Notes: generated by a model not told the origin, from the letters alone. Counted from the first letter of the stretch, positions 33,920 to 42,520 are shown. The stretch: 64,000 nucleotides of DNA from CAYWMY01 sp046352935 (GCA_046352935.1 JAXMGR010000012.1:62001-126000); one strand, 5' to 3'. Made by a program: numbers and translations.

Positions 33920-34726
33920 TCAGGCGGATCGCCGGCGCACGAGTCGCGTGCCGGTGTAGACGACGGACAGGACGACACAGAAGAACAGGACCTGCATGCC
34001 GGGCGGCTGGGCCTCGTAACCCATGAGCGCGTGCAGGAACTCGCCGAGCGGCGAGTGGTCCGGCAGGACGGCGGAGGTGTCCCACAAGGGCTCGACGAGC
34101 GGCGGCAGCAGGCCCGCCTGGATCAGGAAATGCGCGGCCTGCCCGGCCATGCCGGCCGCGAGCGCGAGCACGAGCGTGCCGGTCACGGCGAAGAACCAGC
34201 GCAGCGGGATCCGCAGCAGCCCCGCATACATTGCGACACCGATGGCGACGCCACCCGCAAGCCCGGTCATGCCGCCTGCTGCGACACTGGCCGTGCTGTC
34301 GCCGCCGGCGTGCAGTCCATAGAGAAACAGAACGGTCTCGGAGCCCTCGCGCAGCACGGCGATGGCGATCACGAGCGCGATTGCCGAGAGTCCGCGCTGG
34401 CCTGTGCCGACGTCAGAAGCGACGCGGCGCGCATCGCCGACCACCTCCCGGGCGTGGGAAGCCATCCAGATGCTGTGCCAGGCGAGCATCAGCACCGCGA
34501 TGCCGAGCACGATCGCGTTGAAGATTTCCTGTCCGAGACCGTCGGCCCATTCCGCGATCCGGCCAGCCGATGCCGCCACCAGCAGGGAACCGAGCACTCC
34601 TCCGGCGATGCCGACCGCCAGCCAGTGGCCACGGCGCGGGATATTGCGTGTGGCAGCCGCCACGACGCCGATGATCAGCGCGGCCTCGACCGATTCACGG
34701 AGCACGATGACAGCGGAACCGAGCAT
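33920..34726 (-). CDS. FTR1-family high-affinity iron permease
   Basis: 268-aa multi-pass inner-membrane protein with about seven hydrophobic segments. Two RExxE-type iron-binding motifs are present: RESVEA at about residue 10 and REGSET near residue 124, in transmembrane helices, as in EfeU/Ftr1. It moves ferric iron, usually after oxidation by a periplasmic partner. It lies 7 nt after the cupredoxin gene and 8 nt before the outer-membrane gene, downstream of a likely Fur box. No EfeB-type peroxidase is present. Confidence 0.93.
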   Translation of the reverse strand: MLGSAVIVLRESVEAALIIGVVAAATRNIPRRGHWLAVGIAGGVLGSLLVAASAGRIAEWADGLGQEIFNAIVLGIAVLMLAWHSIWMASHAREVVGDARRVASDVGTGQRGLSAIALVIAIAVLREGSETVLFLYGLHAGGDSTASVAAGGMTGLAGGVAIGVAMYAGLLRIPLRWFFAVTGTLVLALAAGMAGQAAHFLIQAGLLPPLVEPLWDTSAVLPDHSPLGEFLHALMGYEAQPPGMQVLFFCVVLSVVYTGTRLVRRRSA

Positions 34727-34733
34727 GAACGGA

Positions 34734-35051
34734 TTACTCCGCGACGATGACGCCCTGGGCGGTCTTCTGGTTGAATTCTCCGAAGAACGGATACCGTCCC
34801 GGCCTGAGCGGGCCGATGAAGACGACGCCTTTGGAGAGGCCGGGTATGACCTTTTCGCGGTTCAGCTCGTAACTCTCGAATTCTTCGGGACTATTGTCCT
34901 GATTCTCGATGGTGATCCGAATGCGCTGACCGGCGGGGACCCGAAGCTCGGCCGGGACGAACCGGTGATCCTTCAACGCGAGAAGAACCGGGAGATCCGC
35001 TGCGTGGGCCAGGCTCGGCAGAGCCAGCAGCAGGAGCGGGAGGTGGCGCAT
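34734..35051 (-). CDS. Periplasmic cupredoxin-domain protein
   Basis: 105-aa exported protein. The signal peptide MRHLPLLLLALPSLAHA is followed by one cupredoxin-like beta-sandwich (HRFVPAELRVPAGQRIRITIEN...PGRYPFFGEF). It has the Glu/Tyr-rich FESYELNREKV segment seen in EfeO-type N-terminal domains rather than a classical blue-copper Cys-His-Met site. It probably binds iron or copper and delivers to the FTR1 permease. The ATG at 35051 gives an exact signal peptide. It is first gene of the operon behind the Fur-box promoter. Confidence 0.85.
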   Translation of the reverse strand: MRHLPLLLLALPSLAHAADLPVLLALKDHRFVPAELRVPAGQRIRITIENQDNSPEEFESYELNREKVIPGLSKGVVFIGPLRPGRYPFFGEFNQKTAQGVIVAE

Positions 35052-35082
35052 GGTCGATGATCCTCGAATCGCTGTTTTGCAA

Positions 35083-35111
35083 ACAATAACGATTCGCATT
35101 GATGAATTCAA
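35083..35111 (-). promoter_or_regulatory. Promoter of the iron operon, overlapped by a Fur box
   Basis: On the minus strand TTGAAT (35106-35111) and TATTGT (35083-35088) are separated by 17 bp. The sequence TGCGAATCGTTATTG (35084-35098) matches the 15-nt Fur core TGATAATnATTATCA at 10 of 14 positions and covers the -10 region, the expected place for iron-dependent repression. It lies ~35 nt before the cupredoxin ATG. Confidence 0.6.
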
Positions 35112-35146
35112 GGACTCCGGCACGATGACGCCCGGTCATCGGCGGG

Positions 35147-35911
35147 TCACCGAACGGGATTCTGGAAGGATCCTTCGATGCTGAACGACCGGCGTCCGGA
35201 GGCATCGGGTGGTGCCAGAAAGCCGAGCGTATCGAGGACCTCGGCCGGCATCCCGGGGCGCGGCGCGACCTCGCCCTCAGCGAGATAGCCCGTCAGTGGG
35301 TCGATCCGCAGCGTGCCCCTCAGGAACAGCGGGGCGTCGAGATCGCGCAGCCGGCCCCCGATCACCCCCGGCGCGGAAAAGCCCTCGCCGAGTTCGAGTG
35401 CATAGCTGCCGAGCTTCGTCCCGGGGCGATCTGGCGCGCGCAGGTCCTGGGCGATGATCCTGCCGGACAGGCCCTGCGGCTTCCCGGACGCGACCTCCGC
35501 GCCGACGTCCTCGAAGCGCAGCCGGCCGCGCCAGCCGCGTGCAGCCCCGGTGGTCCCGGCCGACTCCAGCGGCAACTCGCCGCGCAGCCCGGTGACGCTC
35601 ACGCGCGTACCCGGGCGCAGCGTGACGAGTGCCTGGAAGTGTCCACCGCCCAGATCGCTGTCGACGTCGCAGCGGACGCGACCGATCAGCAGTGGCAGTA
35701 CCGCGCAGCGCCAATGCAGCTCATCGATGGTGGTCTGCCCGATCCTCAGCGAGAGGGCATGGCCGTCCCAGATCGTGCCCGTCAGTCGATCGACACGTAT
35801 GGCAGCGGGCAGGAATCGCCCCACCGTCGACGCCGGCAGGAAAGCGATCGTGAATACGACGAACGTACCGAGCCCGAGGCCGAGCAGGAGCAGCGGCGTG
35901 CGGCGTCCCAT
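35147..35911 (-). CDS. gspN: Type II secretion system protein N
   Basis: 254-aa bitopic inner-membrane protein with one N-terminal hydrophobic segment (LLLLGLGLGTFVVFTIAFLP, about 7-26). The following RLTGTIWDGHALSL and SIEGSFQNP near the C-terminus are typical of GspN. It is a non-essential member of the secretion apparatus. It is the last gene of the gspG-to-gspN run, 3 nt after gspM. The iron operon starts 95 nt further downstream with its own promoter. Confidence 0.85.
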   Translation of the reverse strand: MGRRTPLLLLGLGLGTFVVFTIAFLPASTVGRFLPAAIRVDRLTGTIWDGHALSLRIGQTTIDELHWRCAVLPLLIGRVRCDVDSDLGGGHFQALVTLRPGTRVSVTGLRGELPLESAGTTGAARGWRGRLRFEDVGAEVASGKPQGLSGRIIAQDLRAPDRPGTKLGSYALELGEGFSAPGVIGGRLRDLDAPLFLRGTLRIDPLTGYLAEGEVAPRPGMPAEVLDTLGFLAPPDASGRRSFSIEGSFQNPVR

Positions 35912-35914
35912 TGC

Positions 35915-36391
35915 TCAGGAACGATGCAGCGTGATCGTGGCGTTGACGCTGCCTTCGCTTCCGACGCGCTCGATCGAGGCGCCACCCACGCCCACGCCGT
36001 ACCGTGACTCGAGCGCCGCGATCCATGCGACGATGGCGTCGAACGACGCTGCGTTGAACCGCACGCGCAACCCGTCCGGCCCCGTGGGCTCGGATCCCGC
36101 CAGGGCCGACGCCAGCCCCGCCTCGCGCGCGGTTCTGTCGATGAGCAGCGGCAGGGACTCGGATCCGTCACGTACGACGGGTGCAGCCTGTACGGCCGGT
36201 GCGACGGACTGCATCCAGGCCAGATCCGCGGTCTTCGTCGCGATACGCTTCTCACCTGCCTGGATCGCATGATGCAGCCGCAGCCCGGCGCCCAGCAGGG
36301 CCAGCGCCACGCACCCTGCCGCCCCCCACAGCACGAAGCGTCGCTCGCGCGGGGCGAGGTGCTCCAGCCATTGCCGTGGATCGCGCTTCAT
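35915..36391 (-). CDS. gspM: Type II secretion system protein M
   Basis: 158-aa inner-membrane platform protein. The N-terminal LAPRERRFVLWGAAGCVALALLG is one membrane helix (about 13-34), followed by a coiled segment and a small ferredoxin-like periplasmic domain (FDAIVAWIAALESRYGV, ASIERVG). It binds GspL in the secretion platform. The ATG overlaps the gspL stop by 4 nt, which fixes the start although the frame is open further upstream. Confidence 0.88.
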   Translation of the reverse strand: MKRDPRQWLEHLAPRERRFVLWGAAGCVALALLGAGLRLHHAIQAGEKRIATKTADLAWMQSVAPAVQAAPVVRDGSESLPLLIDRTAREAGLASALAGSEPTGPDGLRVRFNAASFDAIVAWIAALESRYGVGVGGASIERVGSEGSVNATITLHRS

Positions 36392-37593
36392 CCGGCAGGC
36401 GTCCGCAGCTGGATCTTCCCTTCCACGGAGTCTCCCTGACTCGTCGTCGAACGAACGTCGACAGCCAGGCCGCGACGCCCGAGGGACTGGGACAGCATCG
36501 CGAGATCGTCGCCCGCCGGCACGCGCAGCCGGAGATCGAGAGCGCCGTCGCTCCAGCCGAGAGACTGGACGCTCGCACCCGGGACCTCCGGTACCGCCTG
36601 CGCGAGCGCGGCGAGCGGCACGAGGAAACCGCCAGACGCATGTCCGCCACCCAGTCGCGCCTGCATCTGAGCGCGCGCGTTCACGATGCGCTGCACGTCG
36701 GGCATTGCGCTGCGGAAGGTCTGCTCGATGGCGGCATCGAGGCGCCGCTCCGCGCGGTGCACCGATACCAGCCGCGCCGCCTCGAAACCGAGGTGAGCGA
36801 CGACGAGGCCGGCCGCGAGCGCGGCGGCGAGGCGCCAGCGCTGCCATCGCCCGTTCGAGCCGCGGCGCGCCGCGAAGTCTCCCTGCAGCAGCGACCAGGG
36901 CGCATGACGCACTGCACCCGTGGCGAGCAGACGCAGAGGTCCGTCCGTCAGCAGGTGGACCTCGAGGCTGCCGCAGAGCTCACGCAGCGCCTCGATTGCG
37001 ACCTGCGACTCGCGCCAGTCGCGCTCGCTCACATAACAGTGCAGATGACGGTCGGCGCCCTCGAGGCCCGCGACACCGAAGGTCTCGGAGAGCGGCTCGG
37101 CGTCCAGAACGAAAGGCAGCCCGGCGACGGGTCGGACGAACAGCCGCCGTGAATCGAGCAGCACGACGATCTTGCCCGGATTGTCGGGCAGGCAGGTCGT
37201 CTCCGGATACACGGCCGAAGGCTCGATGCCGGCGGCACGAAGCTCCTGCAGCCACGACTCCATCTGCGCGCGCTGGACGGCCGCGACGGGTACACGGCCG
37301 TCCGCAGCCTGGGGGCCGATCGCGAAGTGGAAGTTCTCCACGTCCTGCGCGAGCTGCTCCTCCATCGCATAGGCGACGACCTGCAGCCCCCTGCCGGCGC
37401 CTTTCAGCGGCAGCGTGGCCTCGGAGATCGTGACCTGCTCACCGGGAACGAGGACGACGACCTCGCGGTTGACGGCGAGCGCAGCCGCTGCCGGCAGATC
37501 GCCTGCCGTCACGGGCGCGAGCGTGGCACCAGCGGAATCCACGATGGTCCATGCGGGCTCGGGCGACAAACGCAGGACGAGAAACTGCGACAT
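36388..37593 (-). CDS. gspL: Type II secretion system protein L
   Basis: 401-aa platform protein linking the GspE ATPase to the pseudopilus. The cytoplasmic actin-like part spans about 1-235 (VAYAMEEQLAQDVENFHFAIG, VLLDSRRLFVRP). One membrane helix lies at about 245-265 (LAAALAAGLVVAHLGFEA), and the periplasmic domain follows. I use the ATG two nt after the gspK stop; a GTG two codons earlier is possible. Confidence 0.9.
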   Translation of the reverse strand: MSQFLVLRLSPEPAWTIVDSAGATLAPVTAGDLPAAAALAVNREVVVLVPGEQVTISEATLPLKGAGRGLQVVAYAMEEQLAQDVENFHFAIGPQAADGRVPVAAVQRAQMESWLQELRAAGIEPSAVYPETTCLPDNPGKIVVLLDSRRLFVRPVAGLPFVLDAEPLSETFGVAGLEGADRHLHCYVSERDWRESQVAIEALRELCGSLEVHLLTDGPLRLLATGAVRHAPWSLLQGDFAARRGSNGRWQRWRLAAALAAGLVVAHLGFEAARLVSVHRAERRLDAAIEQTFRSAMPDVQRIVNARAQMQARLGGGHASGGFLVPLAALAQAVPEVPGASVQSLGWSDGALDLRLRVPAGDDLAMLSQSLGRRGLAVDVRSTTSQGDSVEGKIQLRTPAG

Positions 37594-37595
37594 CT

Positions 37596-38519
37596 TCACT
37601 CGCTACCTATCGAGCGCAGAACGGCGCGCGGTGGCCCGTTCCCGCGTTCGAGGAGACTGTACAGGGTGAGTTCCATGGTGCCAATACGCACGACGGTGCG
37701 CAGCCGGAACCAGGCCGATGCCTGTGAGACCTGCGTCTCGATGCGACGGAACTCCGCGTCGGAGAGCGTGGCACGCAGGTCCTCGATCGAGGGGAAACAG
37801 CCGCCGCGCCGGTTCTGGGCGAGCGCCTCGGCGGCACCGAAATCCGCCGCCTCCGGCGAGAGCGACGCCAGCACGGGACCGGTCGCGGTGCAGAGGTTGA
37901 TGCGCCGGACATCGACGGGCAGAGCGGCGACGTGCGGCGCCAGGACCCTGAACTCGGCGAGGCTGAAGCCCGGCAGGGCGAGCAGCTCCGAAGTGCTCGA
38001 GACCGGGCCGTTCGCCGTGCGGTACGGCGGGGTCTGTGCGAGATACACACCGTCCTCGGCACCACGCTGGAAGTCCGGGACCGTATCGGCATCGAGCCAG
38101 TCGGCGAGCATGCGTGCCCACTTGACGTCCAGATGCAGGCGCTCGAGCAGCCGCTCGAATGTCTCGACGGCCGCGGGGTCGGCGGTGCCATCCGCCTTCA
38201 CGAGCGTGTTGATGTTGAACCGTCCCTGCATGTCCTCCATCTGGCCGGACAGCGTTCCACCCTCGATCGGCAGCGGCGGAACCGGTTTCGCCCAGTCCTC
38301 GCCGAAGTCGTCCTGATCGTTCCGCGTCGCGTCGTCCCGCAGGATCTCGGTAGCCCAGGCTTCCGCACCCATCGCGTACTGGCGGGCCTGCTCCAGCACG
38401 AGCGTCGCCGCCGTGCGCCGCTGATCGAGCGCGCCTTCCTTCGCGAGGCGCACTGCGAGAATCGTCGCGAGCGCGACCATGACGATGGCCGTGATGAGTG
38501 CGACGCCGCGCTGGTTCAT
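37596..38519 (-). CDS. gspK: Type II secretion system minor pseudopilin K
   Basis: 307-aa large minor pseudopilin capping the pseudopilus tip. A very short leader MNQRG precedes VALITAIVMVALATILAVRLA; the GspK family lacks the usual Glu at +5. MQGRFNINTLV, typical of GspK, follows (about residue 100). LALPGFSLAEFRVLAPHVAALP forms one of its alpha-domain repeats. The start is set by the ATGA overlap with gspJ. Confidence 0.92.
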   Translation of the reverse strand: MNQRGVALITAIVMVALATILAVRLAKEGALDQRRTAATLVLEQARQYAMGAEAWATEILRDDATRNDQDDFGEDWAKPVPPLPIEGGTLSGQMEDMQGRFNINTLVKADGTADPAAVETFERLLERLHLDVKWARMLADWLDADTVPDFQRGAEDGVYLAQTPPYRTANGPVSSTSELLALPGFSLAEFRVLAPHVAALPVDVRRINLCTATGPVLASLSPEAADFGAAEALAQNRRGGCFPSIEDLRATLSDAEFRRIETQVSQASAWFRLRTVVRIGTMELTLYSLLERGNGPPRAVLRSIGSE

Positions 38520-39127
38520 CCGGGAACCTCGACGAGGCGTCTGATGCGACCGTAGTCCTCGAGCTCGATCAGGATCTCGATGGCGAGGGGCCGGGCGCGG
38601 AATCCTGTCGTCGCGACGGCGTCGCGCGATGGCCACTCGTCGACCCAGGCGCGCGCGGAGTTGAGGTAGCGCAGCTGGATGGAACGGACGCCTCCGAGCA
38701 GACGCCGCTCTGCCGGTTCCGACGCCAGCATTGCATCGGTGACGACCCAGTGGTCCCGCACGAGCGTGTCGCCGTCGAGGCGGTACCGTACCCGCTGCAC
38801 GGTGCCCCGCGGCAGGCCTGCCGTGTTGCTCCAGCCGCCACGTGACAACTCGACGAGCGCGGTCGAATTGGGGTCGCGCAGCAGTGCCGGGCGGTAGCCG
38901 TCACCCACGGGCTCGCGAACCGGCCGCGGCGCGATCGCCGCGAAGTCGACGATCATCGTGCGCACGGCGTGCTGGACCTCGGCCAGACGCCGCGTCTGCG
39001 TGCGCGCGCGCTCGGCGAGCGAGGCCGCTTCGGCATAGCCCCGATAGGCCATGACGCCGACGACGGCGAAGATCGCGATCGCGACCAGCAGTTCCAGGAG
39101 CGTGAAGCCACGCGGGCGCCGGGTCAT
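38516..39127 (-). CDS. gspJ: Type II secretion system minor pseudopilin J
   Basis: 203-aa minor pseudopilin with a canonical prepilin leader, MTRRPRG cleaved before FTLLELLVAIAIFAVVGVMAY, and the conserved Glu at +5. The globular domain ends with RPLAIEILIELEDYGRIRRL, like other GspJ proteins. It forms the tip complex with GspI and GspK. It overlaps gspK and lies 2 nt after gspI. Confidence 0.92.
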   Translation of the reverse strand: MTRRPRGFTLLELLVAIAIFAVVGVMAYRGYAEAASLAERARTQTRRLAEVQHAVRTMIVDFAAIAPRPVREPVGDGYRPALLRDPNSTALVELSRGGWSNTAGLPRGTVQRVRYRLDGDTLVRDHWVVTDAMLASEPAERRLLGGVRSIQLRYLNSARAWVDEWPSRDAVATTGFRARPLAIEILIELEDYGRIRRLVEVPG

Positions 39128-39129
39128 GG

Positions 39130-39681
39130 TCAGGGTCCCTGGCCGGAACCGGCACCTGCCCAGGGCGTCGCGGACGGCACCGAGGCGAGCTGCGCATCTC
39201 CGAGCACACCGACCATCTCGACGAGCGCGACGTCGTCGGCATCGGATGCCCGGCGTACGCTCATGCGGACCTGGCGCAGGCCGGAGACTTCCGTCTGCAC
39301 GACTACGGAACGCCAGCGCCAGCGCTCGTTCGCGAAATCGACGGTGCCTTCGGTCTCGCCCACCGACGGCATCTGTCTTCGCAGACGCAGGTCGGTGATC
39401 AGGTCAGACGCGATCCATGATGCGAAAGTCCGGTCGCGCAGGTAGGCCGCGTTGCTCGCGGTGCTGGTCACGGCCCTGAATGCGGCCAGCATGCCGATTG
39501 CGACGATTGCCAGGGCGACCACCACTTCCAGCAGCGTGAAGCCACGTGCCCGGCGCCTGCCGGCGTACGGACTGCGCTGCGGACCTCGTCCGGACCCGCA
39601 TCGGGCGGGACGCGGCCGGCTGCACGACCCGGCGCGGGTGCTGTGTGCCGCCGCCGGCCGGCATCGTGATGAACCGCTCAT
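39130..39681 (-). CDS. gspI: Type II secretion system minor pseudopilin I
   Basis: 183-aa minor pseudopilin. The processing site RARG/FTLLEVVVALAIVAIGMLA, with Glu at +5, is clear. The only start codon supported by context is the ATG overlapping the gspH stop; it gives a 47-residue, Arg/Ser/Pro-rich leader instead of the usual 5-15. No ATG, GTG or TTG lies nearer the cleavage site in frame, so either the leader is truly long or initiation is non-canonical. Confidence 0.87.
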   Translation of the reverse strand: MSGSSRCRPAAAHSTRAGSCSRPRPARCGSGRGPQRSPYAGRRRARGFTLLEVVVALAIVAIGMLAAFRAVTSTASNAAYLRDRTFASWIASDLITDLRLRRQMPSVGETEGTVDFANERWRWRSVVVQTEVSGLRQVRMSVRRASDADDVALVEMVGVLGDAQLASVPSATPWAGAGSGQGP

Positions 39682-40205
39682 CGGCGGGCTTCGTCCGTGG
39701 CGCCGGCGATGATCTTCATCGTTCCGTCGGCCGCGCCCTCGATCAGCAGCCTGTCGCCGCCGCTGCGCTCGAGCGTGAGCCGGTACGGGGTGACGTCGCC
39801 GCCGGCGAAGAGCACGAGCTGCGGCTCGCGCTCCTTCGGCGCGTCGTTCACGCGCAGCAGCACGCGACGACCCTCGATCTCGAGTTCGATCACGACGCCG
39901 TCGGGCAACTCGTGCGGCTCGAAGTCGCGATCGCCGGCGTACGCGATCCAGCGCTGCTCGCGACCGTCGAAGCGCAGGACCTCGTAACCAGCGGGCTGGA
40001 GCCAGAAGCCGTAATCACGGCCTTCGAGTTCCGCCATCTCGTGCGCACTCGCCAGAACATCGGTGAAGCGGTCAGCCTCGTCCCGCAGTTCCCGGTCCCC
40101 GCCCAGCACACCCACGGCGATGGTGGTCATGCCGACGAGGATGCCGATGATGACGATGACGACCAGCAGTTCCAGCAGGGAGAAGCCGGCCGGACCCTGC
40201 ACCAC
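39678..40205 (-). CDS. gspH: Type II secretion system minor pseudopilin H
   Basis: 175-aa minor pseudopilin. Leader VVQGPAG is cleaved before FSLLELLVVIVIIGILVGMT, with Glu at +5. The globular part contains FTDVLASAHEMAELEGRDYGFWL and PYRLTLE, as in GspH. I choose the first of two adjacent GTG codons (40205), giving a normal 7-residue leader; an open frame continues to the gspG stop without an ATG. It is 77 nt downstream of gspG. Confidence 0.88.
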   Translation of the reverse strand: MVQGPAGFSLLELLVVIVIIGILVGMTTIAVGVLGGDRELRDEADRFTDVLASAHEMAELEGRDYGFWLQPAGYEVLRFDGREQRWIAYAGDRDFEPHELPDGVVIELEIEGRRVLLRVNDAPKEREPQLVLFAGGDVTPYRLTLERSGGDRLLIEGAADGTMKIIAGATDEARR

Positions 40206-40282
40206 TCGCCTGCAACGCGAAGCGTGGTACGCCACCGCAGCGACCCTGGCGCGCGCCGGCCCTGCGACACCCGCCGTAACTG

Positions 40283-40717
40283 CTACTTCAGAGTCCAGTT
40301 GCCGATGTCCGCCGCTGCGTCCTCGCCGCCCTCCTGACCGTCGGCGCCGTGCGTCCAGAGGTCGAAGGCGAGTCCGTGCGTGCCGGGTTCCAGATAGAGG
40401 TAATCGTTGCCCCAGGGATCCTTCATGAGCTGCTTGATGTACCCGCCCGGTTTCCAGTTCCTGATGGCGGGGTCGGAGGGCCGGGTGACCAGTGCCTGCA
40501 GGCCCTGATCCGTCGTCGGGTAGCGGAAATTGTCGAGGCGATAGAGATCGAGCGCCGTCTCCAGTGCGCGGATGTCCTGCTGGGCCTTGGCGATGCGGGC
40601 CTCGTCGACCTTGCCGAGGATCGCAGGCGCCACGAGGGTGGCGAGGATCCCGAGGATCACGACGACCACCATGATCTCGATCAGCGTGAAACCACGGGCA
40701 CGCGGGGCGATCGGCAT
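40283..40717 (-). CDS. gspG: Type II secretion system major pseudopilin G
   Basis: 144-aa major pseudopilin forming the pseudopilus shaft. Leader MPIAPRARG is cleaved before FTLIEIMVVVVILGILATLV. The GspG signatures are all present: KAQQDIRALETALDLYRLDN, YPTTDQGLQALV and the calcium-site region WGNDYLYLEPG...DLWTHGADGQEGG. It is first in the visible minus-strand block; gspC, D, E and F are absent here. It is divergent from fabD, 103 nt away. Confidence 0.96.
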   Translation of the reverse strand: MPIAPRARGFTLIEIMVVVVILGILATLVAPAILGKVDEARIAKAQQDIRALETALDLYRLDNFRYPTTDQGLQALVTRPSDPAIRNWKPGGYIKQLMKDPWGNDYLYLEPGTHGLAFDLWTHGADGQEGGEDAAADIGNWTLK

Positions 40718-40787
40718 GTTCAGACTCCGTGTTCGGCGGGGCGCGGCGATCATAACAAAGCGTCCGGGGCGGAGCGTTCACTGCAGC

Positions 40788-40793
40788 TATAAT
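40788..40793 (+). promoter_or_regulatory. -10 element of the fabD promoter
   Basis: A perfect TATAAT followed by GCGCGG lies 27 nt before the fabD ATG, so the leader would be ~20 nt with a CAGGAGA ribosome-binding site. No good -35 is visible at 17 bp. The divergent gspG promoter must lie in the same ~100-nt gap; I see no clear candidate for it. Confidence 0.55.
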
Positions 40794-40820
40794 GCGCGGC
40801 CCTTTCCCCAGGAGATCGGC

Positions 40821-41768
40821 ATGGCGCTCGGGATGGTTTTCCCCGGACAGGGCTCGCAGTCTATCGGGATGCTCGCGGACATCGCCGCGCGCGAGTCGCT
40901 GGTCGCCGACACGTTCGCAGAGGCTTCCGCCGTGCTGGGTTTCGACCTGTGGCGTCTGTGTCAGCAGGGTCCCGCGGAGGATCTGAATGCCACTGTGAAC
41001 ACCCAACCGGCGATGCTGGTCGCCGGCGTGGCGACCTGGCGCGTGTGGCAGCGGCGCGGGGCCTGCCCGCCCGCCATGACCGCGGGTCACAGCCTCGGCG
41101 AATTCACGGCGCTGGTCTGTGCAGGCGCGATGGACTTCCCGGCCACGGTGGCACTGGTGCGTCTGCGTGCAGAGGCCATGCAGCGCGCAGCACCGGCCGG
41201 CGTCGGCGCGATGGCGGCCGTGCTCGGACTCGACGATGACGCGGTGGAGGCGGCCTGTGTCGAGGCTGCGGCCGGGGAGATCGTGGAGCCCGCCAACTTC
41301 AACTCGCCGGGGCAGCTGGTCATCGCAGGCCACACTGGCGCGGTCACGCGCGCCGTCGAGGCCTGCAAGGCGCGCGGCGCCAAGCGCGCGGTCCTGCTGC
41401 CGGTGTCGGTCCCCTGTCACACGAGCCTGTTGCGCCCCGCGGCCGAAGAACTGAGGAAGCGCCTCGCCGACGTCGAGGTGCGCGCGCCGCGGGTTCCGGT
41501 CTACGCGTTCGACGGCAGCCTGCACGACTCGCCGGCAACGATCCGCGACGCCTTGTACCGGCAGCTCTACAGCCCGGTGCGCTGGTCGACCATTGCCGGG
41601 CGCATGATCGCCGCGGGCATGACCGTCGCCGTGGAGTGCGGCCCCGGCAAGGTGCTCGCGGGCCTCGTGCGGCGCGCCGAAGGTGGTCGGAACGTGAGTG
41701 TCCACGCGCTGGAAGATGCCGCATCGCTCGATGCCGCGGTCAGCGCCTGTCCGGGAGCAGCAGCATGA
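40821..41768 (+). CDS. fabD: Malonyl-CoA:ACP transacylase
   Basis: 315-aa enzyme loading malonyl groups onto ACP for fatty-acid synthesis. FPGQGSQSIGML lies at the N-terminus, the catalytic Ser in GHSLGEFTAL (about residue 92), Arg in LVRLRAEAMQ, and the catalytic His in SVPCHTSLL (about 200). The start has an AGGAGA site. The plsX-rpmF-fabH genes that often precede fabD are not here; gspG lies upstream instead. It overlaps fabG (ATGA). Confidence 0.97.
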   Translation: MALGMVFPGQGSQSIGMLADIAARESLVADTFAEASAVLGFDLWRLCQQGPAEDLNATVNTQPAMLVAGVATWRVWQRRGACPPAMTAGHSLGEFTALVCAGAMDFPATVALVRLRAEAMQRAAPAGVGAMAAVLGLDDDAVEAACVEAAAGEIVEPANFNSPGQLVIAGHTGAVTRAVEACKARGAKRAVLLPVSVPCHTSLLRPAAEELRKRLADVEVRAPRVPVYAFDGSLHDSPATIRDALYRQLYSPVRWSTIAGRMIAAGMTVAVECGPGKVLAGLVRRAEGGRNVSVHALEDAASLDAAVSACPGAAA

Positions 41769-42520
41769 CGGATCGCACCCTCCTGAATGGAGAAGTCGCC
41801 CTCGTGACAGGGGCCTCGCGCGGAATCGGTCGGGCCATCGCGCTCGATCTCGCGCGCCACGGCGCCCGGGTCATCGGCACCGCAACCTCGGCCGCGGGCG
41901 CGGAACAGATCTCGGCGATGCTCGCCGCGGAGGGCCTCGCCGGCCGGGGTGTGGTCCTCGACGTCGCGGATGCGGCGGCCACCGATGCGGTACTCGCAGA
42001 CGTGGAGAGGAACGAGGGCACCATCGGGATACTCGTGAACAATGCCGGCATCACGCGCGACACTCTGCTCCTGCGCATGAAACAGGACGACTGGGACGCG
42101 GTCATCAACACCAACCTGTCGTCGGTCTTCCGGCTATGCAAGTCCGTCCTGCGCGGCATGATGAAGGCGCGGAAGGGACGCATCGTCAACATCGCCTCGG
42201 TCGTGGGGCTGATCGGGAACCCCGGGCAGGCGAATTACTGCGCGGCCAAGGCGGGCATCGTAGGGTTCACGCGGTCGCTCGCGCGCGAGGTCGGCTCGCG
42301 GGGCATCACGGCCAACGTGGTGGCGCCGGGTTTTGTCGACACCGACATGACCCGGGCGCTCCCCGAGGAGCAGCGGAACGCTCTCGCGACCCGGATTCCC
42401 CTCGGACGGCTGGGTTCACCGGAGGACATCGCGGCCGCCGTGACCTTCCTGGCCTCGCCGCGGGCATCGTGGATCACAGGCGATACGTTGAACGTCAACG
42501 GCGGGATGCACATGCCCTGA
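41765..42520 (+). CDS. fabG: 3-oxoacyl-[ACP] reductase
   Basis: 251-aa short-chain dehydrogenase making the first reduction of each elongation cycle with NADPH. TGASRGIGRAIALDL is the cofactor loop, NNAGITRD follows, and the catalytic Ser (NIASVVG), Tyr and Lys (YCAAKAG) are present. The C-terminal GDTLNVNGGMHM is diagnostic of FabG. It overlaps fabD by 4 nt; a short hairpin follows the stop. Confidence 0.97.
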   Translation: MTDRTLLNGEVALVTGASRGIGRAIALDLARHGARVIGTATSAAGAEQISAMLAAEGLAGRGVVLDVADAAATDAVLADVERNEGTIGILVNNAGITRDTLLLRMKQDDWDAVINTNLSSVFRLCKSVLRGMMKARKGRIVNIASVVGLIGNPGQANYCAAKAGIVGFTRSLAREVGSRGITANVVAPGFVDTDMTRALPEEQRNALATRIPLGRLGSPEDIAAAVTFLASPRASWITGDTLNVNGGMHMP

